Origin: Adiantum capillus-veneris | Lineage: Eukaryota; Streptophyta; Polypodiopsida; Polypodiales; Pteridaceae | DNA length: 64,000 nt | Reading direction: 5' to 3' | NCBI GenBank assembly: GCA_014529385.2 | Contig: CM043963.1 | Location: forward strand, 98,841,912-98,905,911 | Part shown: piece by piece, positions 1 through 11,499 of the stretch | Numbering within the stretch: the stretch's first letter is position 1 | How the letters are laid out: the number at the start of each line of letters is the position of its first letter | Position numbers and translations under genes: made by a program | Notes under the pieces: model-generated | What the model was told of the DNA's origin: nothing | The model's input: only the letters and a program-made list of their open reading frames with translations | Database searches by the model: none

Positions 1-869
1 TGACCCCCTTCCATGAACTCCTTGGTCTTCTTGCTGATTTGTTCATTGTCAAAAGAAGACGAGCTCTCCTCCTCCGAACTGCTAGATGGCCTCCCATGCC
101 TTCTAGACTTTTTAGAAATCTGCTTTTCATGCTCTTTCTCCGCAACTTCCGCCTTTTCTCATCCTCTCTAGAGCTAGAGGACGACGAACTGTAGAAACTC
201 TCTGAAGACGAATCCAAATAACCGAGGAAATCTACCAATTTCTTCTTCTTGTAAGAGGGCTTCAAGCCTTTCATTATCTGGTTCATCTTCTTCTCAAGAG
301 CTCTGTCCAGCTTTTTCTACGAGTACAACTTCCGCTTTTTTGCACTCGTCTCTCCTTTCAGTTTTCTCCTCGATCGAAGAGGAGAATCAATGGCCTCTCA
401 GCATCTCGGGTGAATCTCATCCATCGGATAAGTCTTCAGATACTTCACATACTTCGGGTTCTGGGAGTACCCACCGAGAATTTGCCCAATTCTTCATTCT
501 TTTCTTCAGTTCCCATGCCTGATTTCAACTTTTCTTTGCCTTCCCACCGAGAGGTGTTATCTTTGTCAGATTCTTCGCCAAAACCCATGTGTACTCTTGG
601 TTCTTTATGGCTTATACCATCTAAGACAGAGCGATGAAGATGGAAGCCCGCCCGATGCGCGATGGACAAAGGGTGGGAGTGGCTAATAGGTCCGAGGTCG
701 GGACACAAAGATTCTTTAGCAAGCAAAACAAACTCGACTCGTTCGTCAGATTCTCCTCGAGAATCAATGTCTGTTGCAGAAGGGATCGGATCCTTCATAA
801 AAGAAGAATCTTTCTGGGCATTGGACACTCCAAGCGAGAAATCAATAGAAACACACAAAGAGAAACTTC
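1..869 (-). mobile_element. Ty3/gypsy 5' internal region remnant (leader/gag start)
   Basis: Non-LTR internal sequence lying on the internal side of the LTR at about 870-1439. An open stretch at 445-858 (minus) contains LHRSVLDGISHKEP. A nearly identical motif (LHRSVLQGISHKEP) occurs near 41170 in the minus-strand leader/gag start of another gypsy element, which identifies this as the same family. No zinc knuckle, protease or RT is present; the rest of the element lies left of the window or is lost. No primer-binding site is seen next to the LTR. Confidence 0.5.
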
Positions 870-1439
870 AAAATCACTAAACTTTACTAGAGAGAGTCGA
901 CACGACATGGCATGGCGGAGTTCCGCGCCCAGAAGCACTGGCCTCAAAGACTTGCGCCTCTTTCGGTATTTCTTTATTATTAATGCTTCACAAAGTACAA
1001 TGTCCCGAGGATCCTTTGCTCTCAGACTCTCCGTCCAGACTGCAGAGTGAGAGGCCCAAGGGCTCTTTTAAACTCACAAGGGATGCCCAAAAGCAAAGCC
1101 CCAAAAGAAATCAGTTCAAAAGCACTAAACCCCCAAAAGCATATGCTCCCAAAAGCTAGCAAAAATTGCGAAAATCCGTATAGCCTGCCATGTGGCACAG
1201 GCAACGCAAAACGCACAAAATCCGTACAGCCATGCCACGTCAGCATCCGTACGATCTGCCACGTCAACATGTCAATGCGATTTACAAAAATTTCTTTCAG
1301 AGTGCAAGCTTCTCTCCTTTAAGGTTTCGGGCCCCACAGCCAGTGCTCGTAAGTTCTTCAAAGTTAGTTGGTTCGGTTTCTCTTGTCCACTCGGCCATTT
1401 CTCTTCCAGTTGGTCATGCCACGTCATCACTTTGTGACA
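870..1439 (-). repeat. LTR of a gypsy family (minus orientation)
   Basis: Read on the minus strand it starts TGTCACAAAGTGATGACG at 1439, the same start as the LTR ending at 19330 and close to the one starting at 28544. It contains GCCACGTCA (TGACGTGGC on the minus strand) at 1234-1242, 1258-1266 and 1418-1426, and the R-region motif AATAAAGAAATACC (minus) near 965. The internal-side border near 870 is approximate. Confidence 0.6.
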
Positions 1440-1519
1440 CATAGTACCAAGGTAAGCCACCACTTTTCGTGATTGCATAACCCACGCACATCATAAGAGA
1501 TGCAATCTAAAGAACTATG

Positions 1520-1939
1520 CATCCTATATGGTATATACAGTGGGCGTGGAAACAAGAAAGAAGAGACTTCAGTACCAGTGGCCATTCGCATATCCTCATC
1601 AGCGATGGGTACATGAGGAGACGTATCATAACCTGGACCAAGAGGACTAAATAGAGCGGCAATCTGCAATGAAGAGGCTTCCCCTATAGCTACTTCCTAA
1701 TAGGATCAAACAACCTTGTCCCAAGCCTCAACCAAAGAAGTGTTGTCATTACGAGGAAGTTTTTCTGAGTAATATTTTTCAATGGGGGCACAACATGACA
1801 GGGGCAGGCCCTTCCGAATATCGGCGTACATCTTCAAAATCCTCATATGAACATTCTTTGATAAGAGAGTCAAGGCATTCATAGCCAAATTCTCCATCAC
1901 TTTCCAGCGCTTGTAAATGCACTGCTCACGCAAATCCAT
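1520..1939 (-). CDS. Possible exons of an unrecognised gene
   Basis: Two minus-strand open segments that read like protein rather than repeat. The first runs from about 1939 to 1715 and contains REQCIYKRWKVMENLAMNA and SEKLPRNDNTSLVEAWDK. It ends at a GT donor (GACAAG|GTTGTT). The second begins after a CTTCATTGCAG acceptor at 1663 and continues in phase (IAALFSPLGPGYDTSP) to about 1520. An in-frame stop lies just upstream of the first ATG (1939), so either translation starts there or an exon border was missed. I do not recognise the protein and do not see it in the family of the exons at 2975-3575. It may be a separate gene, a captured fragment or a pseudogene cut by the LTR at 870-1439. Confidence 0.3.
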
Positions 1940-2974
1940 CGGTCGATGTATTCACACCCCCAAACCTGTGGCTAGGTCAGGTACACCACACACACCACAC
2001 GCTGTATACAGTCACACACATGCACGCGCGCGCACACACACCGATGCAGGGAATAGGCATACAAAAACAAAAGAAAACCAGAATAAACAAATCAATAAAA
2101 CATTCAGACATCCAGAAGAAAACAGAAAGGAGAAAAAAAACAAAACATTCCAAACAGAAATACACACAATGGAAAAAAGTGTCTGACCCTGCACCAATGG
2201 GGCCCAATGAAGCCAAGCAAGTCGTCATTGGCTGGAGTTGGGGTATGCGGCAAGGCAGGAACCAGGCAGAAACAGCAAGCAAATACCGGCATGGAGGGAG
2301 AGCAATCGTAGAACACCTTCAATCCATCTTCAGCACCTAGAAATCCGCCAATCTATGCTCTGTGAAGGGCTCCATGCTTTGTATGTGTCATGGACTGCAG
2401 CCTTGACTTTGACAAAACGTAGACGGAAGCTGGGGTGACTCCCTCATGCAGGGTTTCTTGAGGAAGCGAGACAAAGAGGTCTATCAAATGCAGTGGCTCA
2501 CAATCCGATCGGCTGCCATCAGGATGGTGTGTGTGAGATACAACAGTGGCTGTGCACTTGATGTGAGAGAGGCTTGCACCAACCACAATTATTTCGTAAC
2601 CTGCGTACATCTTCTGCTGCCACTTCTGGCAGGAGCTTGACATGTGCAAGTCACCTGATTTTCATCTAGACCACACCCTCCACACAGCAGAATTTCTCAG
2701 GCAGTGAGAAATATAGTCTCATTTATTGCAGCTTTGCACTATTTGGACATGGTGCCCTTGCCCCCAAAGATAAAGCATAATGGAGATCACTTCACTTGGA
2801 CTCACTGGGGAGCCACACTTGGGTATTTACATGTCAGATGGGAAAAGGAGAACCTCTGTAGTTTTTGCATCCAAAGATTGATAAAGCTTCATACAAGTGT
2901 AATGCCCGCCTACAGCCTACAATATGAATTATCACAGAACTGCAAAAAAGCAAATGGACAAAAGCAAAACTTAC
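1940..2974. other. Region without a supported gene
   Basis: Holds an AC-rich stretch at about 1980-2045 and a minus-strand open segment at 2353-2649. The latter has an acceptor-like AG near 2660 but no family I recognise. The sequence just downstream of the donor at 2974 stays open for about 33 codons after a possible acceptor (TTTTTTGCAG), then stops. This could be a small exon, read-through or chance. Confidence 0.4.
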
Positions 2975-3575
2975 AATGATGAATTGTCTGACAATTTCCA
3001 CCATAATACCAGAAATATTCTGATAGAAATTGAGAGTGACGTTAAACGATGAAGAAAAGGTCCATAGCGCTCACGTTGCTCTTCCATAGGCCTATCCCAC
3101 AAGATTTCAGTTGGCATTGTGACCCGATTTTTATAAAAATTTTGGAAACGTTTGAAACTCACCCATTGTGATCATTGATTTGCCGAACAAAGTCAAGTAA
3201 AACCTGCAACATAAAATGGTTAATCTCAATAAAAAGAAGGGATCTGTTTTACGCAAGTCTGAGATGTACCTGTGGAACTCCAACTAAATACTTCACTATA
3301 GTTTTGTAAACTCCAGTCGCAGAGCCAAGTTGTGCAAGTTGTCTCCTCCTACAGCAGAACATCTCATGCCATCAACAGATCCATACAATGCAACATATTT
3401 TTGTGGCCTTGAAAGTACCTGTCCATCTGTTGATGCCATAAAAGTATAAATTTTTCGTGGATGCTTCCTCCATTATTTATCAATGTGTCAACTTCCTGCT
3501 GTCGCCGCTTTTCAGACCTCTCACGCTGTTGTCTAATGAGTGTTCCGCGAAAATCTTGAGGCATATATGTCATGA
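2975..3575 (-). CDS. Four consecutive exons of a conserved plant protein (exons 5-8 of the giant gene)
   Basis: Minus-strand exons at 3419-3575, 3270-3348, 3163-3203 and 2975-3091. Each is bounded by AG acceptors and GT donors (donors GTACTT, GTACAT, GTGAGT, GTAAGT). They form one open frame of about 131 residues: MTYMPQDFRGTLIRQQRER, then a Lys/Arg/Glu-rich helix, LLWHQQMDRRRQLAQLGSAT, YLVGVPQVLLDFVRQIND and PMEEQRERYGPFLHRLT. Exon lengths fit phases 1-2-0-2-2. No domain with known chemistry is visible; the charged helical character suggests a structural or trafficking role, which is a guess. The continuation after LVLWW is not found, so the C-terminus is missing here. Intact frame and good splice sites argue against a pseudogene. 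Confidence 0.75.
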
Positions 3576-4015
3576 CTGCACCAGAAAGTAGTTAAGTTGT
3601 CCTGATAACTAAAAGGGCCCATTGAAAAATGAAACATATAGCTCGGAAGACATAATTTTCACTAGATATATATTGTATAATGTGCACTCTGACAGGTTAA
3701 GCCTTAATCTTCCAGAAACAACACCTGGACAGCGTTTCTTTCCTACATTTTCAAGGGCTGTACAAGGATATGAAAGAAGAGAAAATCACGCTCGTCGTCG
3801 TATCTAATTTTCCCTAACTGATGATGTCTAATAAATGATTCACAAAATCTTGAGGAATATATGTCATGAATGCAACAAAAGTAGTCAGTATGTCCTGATA
3901 GCTAAAAATGATTTATTCAAGAAAGAATCATATAGCTCAGAAGACTTAAAGTTGACTACATTTATATTATATGTCACTGACGACTTTAGCCTTAATCTTT
4001 CTGACACAACCCTCA
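3536..4015. repeat. Diverged local duplication of an exon 5' end plus its upstream intron
   Basis: The segment at about 3536-3730 (5' end of the exon at 3419-3575 and upstream intron) is repeated at about 3826-4015. Shared blocks include AATCTTGAGG-ATATATGTCATGA, GTCCTGATA-CTAAAA, CATATAGCTC-GAAGAC and TTAAGCCTTAATCTT-type text. The second copy still encodes a degenerate version (MTYIPQDF) of MTYMPQDF on the minus strand but lacks the rest of the exon. Confidence 0.7.
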
Positions 4016-4165
4016 CAAGCCAAAAAAGCTCCTTACATCATGTACATTTCTCAATATAGGCCAATCACGAATAGCCGCCACTTTCACTCGATCATGAGAA
4101 CACCCTTGGACACAATAATGTGTCCAAAGAAGTGTATCTCACATGCAATATTTGGCTTGCCTCTG
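4014..4165 (-). mobile_element. Ty3/gypsy RT fragment (end of RT)
   Basis: On the minus strand it reads CEIHFFGHIIVSKG and, after a break, WPILRNVHDVRSFF. These are the gypsy RT thumb motifs (compare HFLGHIVSKDG and WPDLKTVHDVRSFL in the element at 15.5 kb). Only about 50 codons remain, bounded by the duplicated host segment on one side and a LINE fragment on the other. Confidence 0.7.
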
Positions 4166-4640
4166 AGATTGTTATGTTTTCTGCTGATGTTCGTGTTGTG
4201 AGTTTTGCATTGGCACTTGGAGTTCTTCTCCACAAATTGTTACGTGGAATCGTGTCAACGGCTTTCTTAAAGTCCACAAAAACAACAATACAATCGCTTG
4301 CCTTTCAACCAACTTTCCTCCATGAGAACACAAAGAGTGACAATATGATCAATGGTGCTATAGCATCGACAAAAACCCGCTTGTCCTTTTGCATGCTTGT
4401 CATTCTTTTCAGCCCAATCACTCAATTTCATCTCCATTATGCACCCAAACAACTTTGCCATAAGAGACCCAATCATTATAGTCCGGTAGTTGTTTACATT
4501 TTGTACATCCCATCCTTTATGCAAAGGCTTAACCCAATTAGTACTCCAATCATAAAGCATACCATGTTGAAGTGCAAGGTTGAACATATCACACATCCAC
4601 TCATGGATAAAATCTCCCGTCACACATCATCAGGGATTAG
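4166..4640 (-). pseudogene. LINE reverse transcriptase fragment
   Basis: Minus-strand reading gives VKPLHKGWDVQNVNNYRTI, GSLMAKLFG, GQAGFCRCYSTIDHIVTL and, after one frame change, VDFKKAVDTIPRN. This is the N-terminal half of a LINE RT domain and matches the LINE at 11.5-14.6 kb (GQAGFRARHNTIDHLITL, VDFKKAF). One frameshift near 4270. The catalytic YADD region is absent, so it cannot be active. Confidence 0.8.
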
Positions 4641-4707
4641 ATTAAGTCACATCATCGTTCTTACTACATAGAAATATGAGGGTTATGTTCGTCCACCTAA
4701 GAGTAAA

Positions 4708-5205
4708 GAGATGCATACCAATGCCCTCTTCATCTTAGCATGACGCGCCTTGCCCTTGTACTTTCTAATTCGTAGCTATGCCACTCATCACTAGATGACT
4801 TGGTGTTGTCTTGGATGTAGATACGTACGATGTTTGGCCACAATCTGAGATTGTTAAACTATCCACTGAATGCTGTGATGTGCGTTCCACACACTTCATT
4901 AGGGATTAGACTGATTAAACTATCAATCAACATTACAACAACGTCCAAGACTTGGTGAGATGCATACCAATGCCCTCTTCATCTTAGCATGACGCGCCTT
5001 GCCCTTGTACTTTCTAATTCGTAGCTATGCCACTCATCACTAGATGACTCGGTGTTGTCTTGGATGTAGATACGTACGATGTTTGGCCACAATCTGAGAT
5101 TGTTAAACTATCCACTGAATGCTGTGATGTGCGTTCCACACACTTCATTAGGGATTAGACTGATTAAACTATCAATCAACATTACAACAACGTCCAAGAC
5201 TTGGT
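4708..5205. repeat. Two near-identical tandem copies of a 249-bp unit
   Basis: Unit 1 is 4708-4956 and unit 2 is 4957-5205, both starting GAGATGCATACCAATGCC and ending GTCCAAGACTTGGT. I saw one difference (GACTTGG versus GACTCGG near 4800/5050). The minus-strand content faintly resembles the LINE linker region, so the unit may be LINE-derived. Confidence 0.9.
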
Positions 5206-5565
5206 AGGAAGAACTCACTCGTCTTTCCACAGTTACAAAAGCTAGGCATCTCTAGAAGCAACACCTACTAAAAACATGGCGCTCCTAAAAGACTTAACAG
5301 ACAACTGCTTTAGTAGATGCATAAAAGTTGTCAGCAATGTCACGTCAGCACTTCCGCCATTTGCATAGAAAATAGCAGCACAAAATCAGGGTGTTCGTAC
5401 GAGACTGCCACATCATCATGTTCTCTCTCATGTTGGTATGCAGAAATGGCATCTTGGTTTCAGTTCCATGGCTTTAGTATGGATCAGCTACCCCATTTCA
5501 GTACTCTCTAGATGCACCCTCCATCTTCCTCACTAGGGCAGAGATTACCAGGCTTATCAAACAGG
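5206..5565. other. Intergenic or intronic stretch, nothing recognised
   Basis: No coding signal, RNA gene or clear transposon terminus is visible between the tandem repeat and the LINE fragment. Confidence 0.4.
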
Positions 5566-6288
5566 ACTTGCTCCAGTTGGATACGAAGAGGACATGGATA
5601 CAACCTACGCATGAGCTAGGTACGAAGATGACTTTCTATAGAGAGCATCTTCTCCAATTCACGGAGGATGGTTTTTTTATCAGACCACGATACATAGACA
5701 CTCCTCTATCCCACGGGATACAATGTGCCAATGGTCAGATACGCACATCCTCACATCAACTAGAGATCGAGACAGGTAGATTTAGAGGAGTACCCGCCGA
5801 GTCCAAGATTTGTCAAGTGTGCCAGATAGAGCCAGAGACAGAGCTACATTACATGTCACTGCCCAGTATACTATGAGATACGAGGCCACTTTCATTGTCT
5901 ATTCAAAGAGGATTTTGGGCCACTTTCTAGAGTAATGAGATACCAGGATCAGAGATGCTTCGGATTATACCTACTGGAGATTCGCAAACACAGAGAGGAC
6001 CTCTTGAAGAGGGGCACAATGAGAGAGATCCAGCAACAACGGAAGATTACAGATTTCTTTCAATCACAGACAAAGGAGTCCGAGCAGCCCCAGCAACATG
6101 ACAACACCAGAGGCACCAGAGGCATACTGCTTGATCGAGCGATAGAGTTGGGGCGATCACGTCGCCCACGGATGAGGGGGCCCTCTCGACATCGACGCAG
6201 CTTGCGACAGAGGAACCATACCATACTGGCACAACATAGGAGCCGTCCCAACAGAGTGCCTACTTTGGAGGACATTGAATCTCTATAG
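5566..6288 (+). pseudogene. LINE ORF2 C-terminal fragment
   Basis: Two plus-strand frames (5568-5876 and 5935-6288) cover the end of a LINE ORF2. The text SSHQLEIETGRFRGVPAES is followed by a Cys motif CQVCQIEPETELHY and, in the shifted frame, HCPVYYEIRGHFH. Together these form the zinc-binding end of plant-type LINE ORF2 proteins. A basic, Arg-rich tail (RRPRMRGPSRHRRSLRQRN) closes the frame at 6288. Endonuclease and RT are missing, as expected for a 5'-truncated copy. A frameshift near 5870 and the truncation mean it is inactive. Confidence 0.75.
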
Positions 6289-6536
6289 CCTTTTGGATAC
6301 TGATGTACATGTATATGATGCCTCGACTGTCAGAAAGCTCCATTGTATCAGCTCACCCCCCTTCCCCCCCTTTTTGTATTCCCTATGTATCAGCTTTCAC
6401 CCCACCCCTACCCACTACTTTCTTTTCAGTTCTTTGTACTTTTTTTACCCAGACCCGGTATTAGATTCACCACATGTAACCTTTTGGTCTCATAGGTCAT
6501 TTTGGCCTTTTGAAGACGTTAGTATTACATTTCATT

Positions 6537-6570
<34 letters not shown>
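6289..6570 (+). repeat. LINE 3' UTR with (CT)15 tail
   Basis: The 3' UTR ends GGTCATTTTGGCC, then GACGTTAGTATTACATTTC and a (CT)15 run at 6541-6570. The same order (GGTCATTTTGGCC, GAGGACGTAAATACA, CAT repeats, CT run) closes the LINE at 14.9 kb, so this is a shared LINE tail rather than a chance microsatellite. Confidence 0.6.
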
Positions 6571-6573
<3 letters not shown>

Positions 6574-6599
6574 GGAAAAAGTCAGGGCTGTATATTACT

Positions 6600-9500
6600 G
6601 AGAACAATATAATCCCCAACGGTTGCCAAAATAGCCTATCACGTGGGGCGTACAAGCTGAATGTAAGGAGGAGAGCCACTATAGTGACAACTCGACTAAA
6701 ACAATCTCATGGTGATCGGTGTGACGAGTGGAGGAGAAACCACTGAGGAGGGGCATAATGCCACGTAATCTGCCAACCGGTAAGTGTGAAGAAGAGTGGG
6801 GAGCGTGCCCAACGCCAAAGGAAGGCAAATCGGCGAGCCTCGGCTGCTGAGATGCAGCTGAGGAAGAATCCCACTGCCAAATCAGGGTGTGAATGATGTC
6901 CAGCCAAATGGCAGTGAGGGTATCCTGAAGGAGCTGTGGAGCCGAACTTAGAATGTGGAGACAACGAGCTCTCCAAACATTCCATAGTGTAACACTAGTG
7001 ATGACTGAAAAAACCTCATCATGTGTCTAAGAATCCCCCTGCCAAGCAATTTGTGGTAGCATAGCCAAAGTCCCTCTCCGATAACCAGCCGAGGTAAGCA
7101 TAAAGGCTAGATCTGTGTCTGAGCCCTCGTAAAAAAGATGGGGGCCAGGCATCGGCATCGACCATGAGACAGATCCCCAAGTAAGAAATCCATGTTGAAC
7201 ACCTGCTCTGCTAAGTAGAAAGCAAACTGCAAGCCACACTACGTGGGAAGCTGAGCATGACCAAAGACAGAGTGCAGGTGACTCAAGGAGTCACAAAGGA
7301 CAGCGACTACATAACGGATCATGACCCATAGTAGCTAGCCAAGTCCCAACTGGAAGTCCCGCATGTGCAATCATCCACATGAAAAAAGAAATACTACGAC
7401 CCGCATGTAAATCCCAGATGGCAGACCAAAACTGCTGCAGATAGGCATGAGAGAGGCATGAATGTAACCAGAAACGCATACGAGTGGGCTGCTCTGGCTG
7501 CTGTCTCATCAATGCTAACCGTCCAATCCTGACAGTGTACTCAAAGAAGGATACAGGTGCACAGGTGGGGTCAGAGTGAGGCCAATGCCACTCTCCTAGG
7601 TCCCAATAAAGCTGAGATAGGGCACGACCCTCCCACACCCAAAGCCTCCAAAGTGCAACATCAGCGGAAGCGAAACGGGGGTCAACACAACGACGCTTCC
7701 CGTGGGAGCCAACTACTCTGATGGCCTCCCATAGAGCTCCAGGAAGGACAGGGTGCGGAGAGGTGGCATCATATGTCAATCTAGCATGAATCCCCTCAGA
7801 CTGGTCAATATCAACTGTGAACAGCATGGTGTCTAAACGAACTAATAAGAGAGTGCTCTGAGCAAAGAGGCCTTCCCAGCCACAATGGGGAGGAATCTGA
7901 ACCGTGCCTCTCATGACTGCATCCCACTATGAAGGAACGGCGGAATCAATCTCAAGCAGTCTGTCTATCACCCCACGACTAATGTCATAATGTTCTGCCA
8001 CAAAATCAGCATCTAGCATCCATGTCTCATGAAACAATCGCATAGAGGCAGCAGAGCCAACGTCCCAGGCAGCCCAATCAATGTGAGTCCTCTCTCCAAG
8101 CTGACGGGGTGGATCAACCGAAGAATCAAGAACTGCAGCATTCCAAATGAGAGGCTGGCGCTCAATCTCCTCACGACATGAGGGAGGTGAGCGTATGATA
8201 GCCCGTCGCATGGAAACCCAAATCTGAAGGAGTGATTGGATGAAGGGGGCGAGGGAGGTGGTGGACAAGGGGGCATCAGTAAAGAGAAAACGATACCCTG
8301 TCTGCCAAGTATGGCCATCTCTAGTGCAGAGTCGTGGAGTCACTGCGCAAAGACCGGCCTGAAGAAGCATCTTCCAAGGTTCTTGTCCGGGAAAAAGACC
8401 CCGAACAATAAGCTTGGTAAGAAGGGCGCGTCTCTGTAACTCTGGATCAATAATGCCAAGGCCTCCCTCTGACCTAGGACGAATAATCGTGGACCAGCGA
8501 ACTCAAGCACGGGTATCAGTAGTCCCATCTATGCCACTCCATAAAAAGTTCCGCCCTAGGCGGCGGAGCGGAGCTATCACACCAGAATGTAACATCCAAC
8601 AGGAAGCCGTATACCATATTGTAGCCAGAATGACCTGGTTGGCGACCAATGAACGGCAAGCCAACGACAGATGACGTGAAGACCAATGGCATAGCTTCTT
8701 GCGAATAGACTGTAGTACAGGTGCAAACTGCTGCTGTGAGGTAACATCTAATCCAACCTAAAAGCCCAGATATCTGCATGTCTGACCCGGTCGCAGCCAT
8801 GTGAAACCATCAGCTACCCCCCCAAGTAGGTATGTCATCACTGCCAACCAGTAACCCATAGGATTTATGCCCGTTAATGCGTGCAAACCTCTAGGGCCTC
8901 CCGCATGGCATCAAGAGCAGCTAGCAAATAGCGTAACATGAGCATAGTGTCATCAGCAAACTCCTGATCGATAAGGTCTGGAGCTGTAGGTACTGGCATG
9001 GTCAAGCCACAAAATGCATGACTGAGCACGAAGAAAGTCGGACATAGTCTCTCCCACAAACAGATACAAATATGCTGCTAGAGGACATCCCTAACGGACT
9101 GATCGAGAAAGCTCAAAACTGCGACTGACACGACCACCAATAGTAATAGCACTGCTGGCAGTCCTGAAGAGAGCGGAAATGCCTGAGATCCATCTCGAAG
9201 GGAAACCCATCCTGGCTAAAGTTCCTTCGATAAAGTTCCACTCAACACGATCGTATGCTTTCTCGAAGTCAAGGATGAAAAAAGCGAGAGGTTCAGAAGA
9301 TGATCTGGCCCACTCCACTGCCTCATAAAAAGTGAAGATATTATCCAAGATGCATCGATCGATGACAAAGCCTGTTTGAGAAGTATGAATAATATCTGGT
9401 AAGAACGGCCGCAAGCGATGGCTGATCATTAACGCTAATATCTTATAGACCGAACGGAGTAGGGTAATAGGTCTCCACTGTCGGAGCTGAGTGGTGTCAC

Positions 9501-10450
9501 CCCCCTTCGGAATAAGAGATATGAGACCTGAACAAAGATCCGAATGCATATATCCTGATGCAAAGATGTCCTAACAACCGCGAAGCAGTGGTATATGCAA
9601 TACATCCCAATATGTCAAAAAGAAAGCTCTAATGAGGCCATCCTCTCCTGGACAGAAGGATGGATCAAGACTCTCTATAGAAGCATGGAGCTCTGCAAGT
9701 GTGAAGGGTGCCAACAAGATCTCTGCCATAGTGTCTGTACAACGGTGTCGCGTGTGATGCCAGATCTGCTCACGTGCAAGTAAAACCTCAGTAGTGCATA
9801 CATCAGCAGTGAACAATGTCTCAAAATAATCTGCAGACATATCAAGTATAACATTAGGATGCATATGTAGTGTCCCCTGAGCATCGCACAAAATCCGAAG
9901 GGTGGTGCCAGGAGGGTGCTCTTTATACGCAGCGAAGAAGTCTTTATTCATTCGATCAGCTTTAGCTATCCAATGAGATACTGACGCATGATGAGTGAAC
10001 TCAGACCTAGCCTCCTGTACGCGACGAATCTCCTGTGAGCTCTGTCTGTCTAGCAGAGAAATGAGCATCCTGAGGCCACTCCTCAAGCAAGCGCTGAGTG
10101 GAACCAAGAGGATGTGAAGATCAGACTCGCGTACCCTCAACTGACGATGAATAATAGCGGTCTGATCACGGCAGTAAATACTAGACTGAGTAATGCAATG
10201 AGCAAGAAACTCTCCAGGGGGTCCACAATAAGAAGCATCCGTGGACCATAAGTCACGAATCTGCTGCTGCAATACTGGAGGGGTGAGAACACTGTCAGGG
10301 ATGCGGCAGCCTCGCCTCTGTGCAGAGGATCTAGTGAAGGAGATAAACAATGAGATGGGTAAATGATCTGAGAGGCTGGTCTCTCCCTCTCTCTCTCGAG
10401 CGAGCGAGCGAGCGAGCGAATGTAAGCAGGCCCAGCCCGCTGGCACACTA
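6600..10450 (-). pseudogene. L1-type LINE ORF2 (RT and C-terminal domain), broken
   Basis: Minus-strand LINE arranged tail to tail with the plus-strand LINE fragment at 5.6-6.6 kb. Near 10375 it keeps only the end of the endonuclease (LSDHLPISL); most of that domain is absent. A linker follows (FAAYKEHPPGTTLRILCDAQ; FCPGEDGLIRAFF), then RT blocks at 9549-9091: GLISLIPKGGDTTQLRQWRPI, FVIDRCILDNIF, FILDFEKAYDRVEW. The catalytic block near 8950 reads EFADDTMLML. The C-terminal part (8800-6620) includes VVGSHGKRRCVDPRF-like text and the WLHSCLSHAYL and ARCLHIL regions of the plant LINE C-terminus. Several frameshifts and stops (about 9091, 8516, 7920, 7290) show decay. Ends are approximate. Confidence 0.8.
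10378..10420. repeat. Short CT and GAGC microsatellite
   Basis: A CT-rich run is followed by about six GAGC units. It sits where the LINE endonuclease of the minus-strand element is cut off. Confidence 0.7.
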
Positions 10451-10612
10451 ACCTGCGCCCTGCACCTGCGCCTGTATCTGCGCCCGCCTGCGCACCTCTC
10501 TCAGCTGGAGCATTAACTTGTGCACCTTCCCGCCTATACACCATGGCTGCCAAGGTACTCCTTTCACTGCCGTGACAGCCGACAGCAACAGTGCCGACAG
10601 TGCTGACAGGTA

Positions 10613-11487
10613 TTGCACGATTCCCCACCTATGCAATCACCGCACATTAATCAAAGGGTATCCAGAAGCGGTCGAACAGTGAGCTCATCACCTATCAAAT
10701 CAATGCCGAAGGACACGCCCCCCAAGGATTCAAGGGACATGACGATCACATGTACTACACAGGACATCTGGGGACTGCTACTGTCTATCCAAGAACAGGT
10801 ACGACAGCAGAATGAGGTTATTTCACGTCAAAATGAAGACATCAAAAACCTGACACTACGCAACCAAGAGTTGGATCATACCATTGCACTGCAAGCTCTG
10901 AAGCTTCAACAACAAGAAGACACCCTGAAAACGCTGCAAACTCAAGTGTTGGAACAAGGAAGTCACATAACACAGGTCACCAATAATGTAACCGATGCAC
11001 CCGAGGGGTCTCCTCCATCTTGGGCACAGATAGTGAAACAAGAGAGGACCATGGGACACAAGACAGGAGAGATGTATACGTATGAGAGTATGTATACGCA
11101 TGAGGATTCTACCGAATACAAGGAAGGGAAAAAAGATCCCAAAACATTGTGATACGAGGCATGCCACAACCTGAGGGGGAAACAGTCATGTCATTGAACG
11201 TAGATGTTACCACCTTGTTAGCAAAAAAGCTTGATATGCAAGATGCAGGGGTATACGGGGCACATAGAGTGGGCCAGAAGAAGACTGATGCTCATAGGGC
11301 AGTTGTATGCACAATGTTGGATGCTCGCAAAAGGACCATAATTTTGGAAACTGCACGCTTCTACTTGAAAGGCACTCAATACTATGTAAGTGTAGATAGA
11401 ACACCGACACAACAGGGAAAAAGAAGGAAAGAGTATGAGGAACGTCCCAAGGAGAAAAAACCAGCATCACCGCCTAAAAATGCATAG
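10613..11487 (+). pseudogene. LINE ORF1 (coiled-coil RNA-binding protein), frameshifted
   Basis: First of two frames of a plus-strand LINE. Residues from about 40 onward form a Gln/Glu/Leu-rich coiled coil (QEQVRQQNEVISRQNEDIK, LQTQVLEQGSHITQV), typical of L1 ORF1p trimerisation regions. The frame stops at 11152. In a shifted frame (11149-11487) it continues with IRGMPQPEGETV, GAHRVGQKKTDAHR and ARFYLKGTQYYVSVDRTP, which resemble the RRM-like and C-terminal nucleic-acid-binding parts of ORF1p. One frameshift near 11150 separates them. ORF2 starts just downstream, the normal LINE order. Confidence 0.75.
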
Positions 11488-11499
11488 GGGCACGCGACC

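Noticed and set aside
2020-2340. Plus-strand Lys/His-rich frame
   Set aside because: Derived from A-rich and CA-rich intronic sequence, with no family resemblance or codon signal.
1706-3575. Treating 1520-1939 and 2975-3575 as one gene
   Set aside because: The segments at 1520-1939 begin after an in-frame stop and do not match what I remember downstream of the VGVPQVLLDF exons, so they are listed separately.
4708-5205. CRISPR-like repeat array
   Set aside because: Only two 249-bp tandem copies without spacers, in a plant genome.
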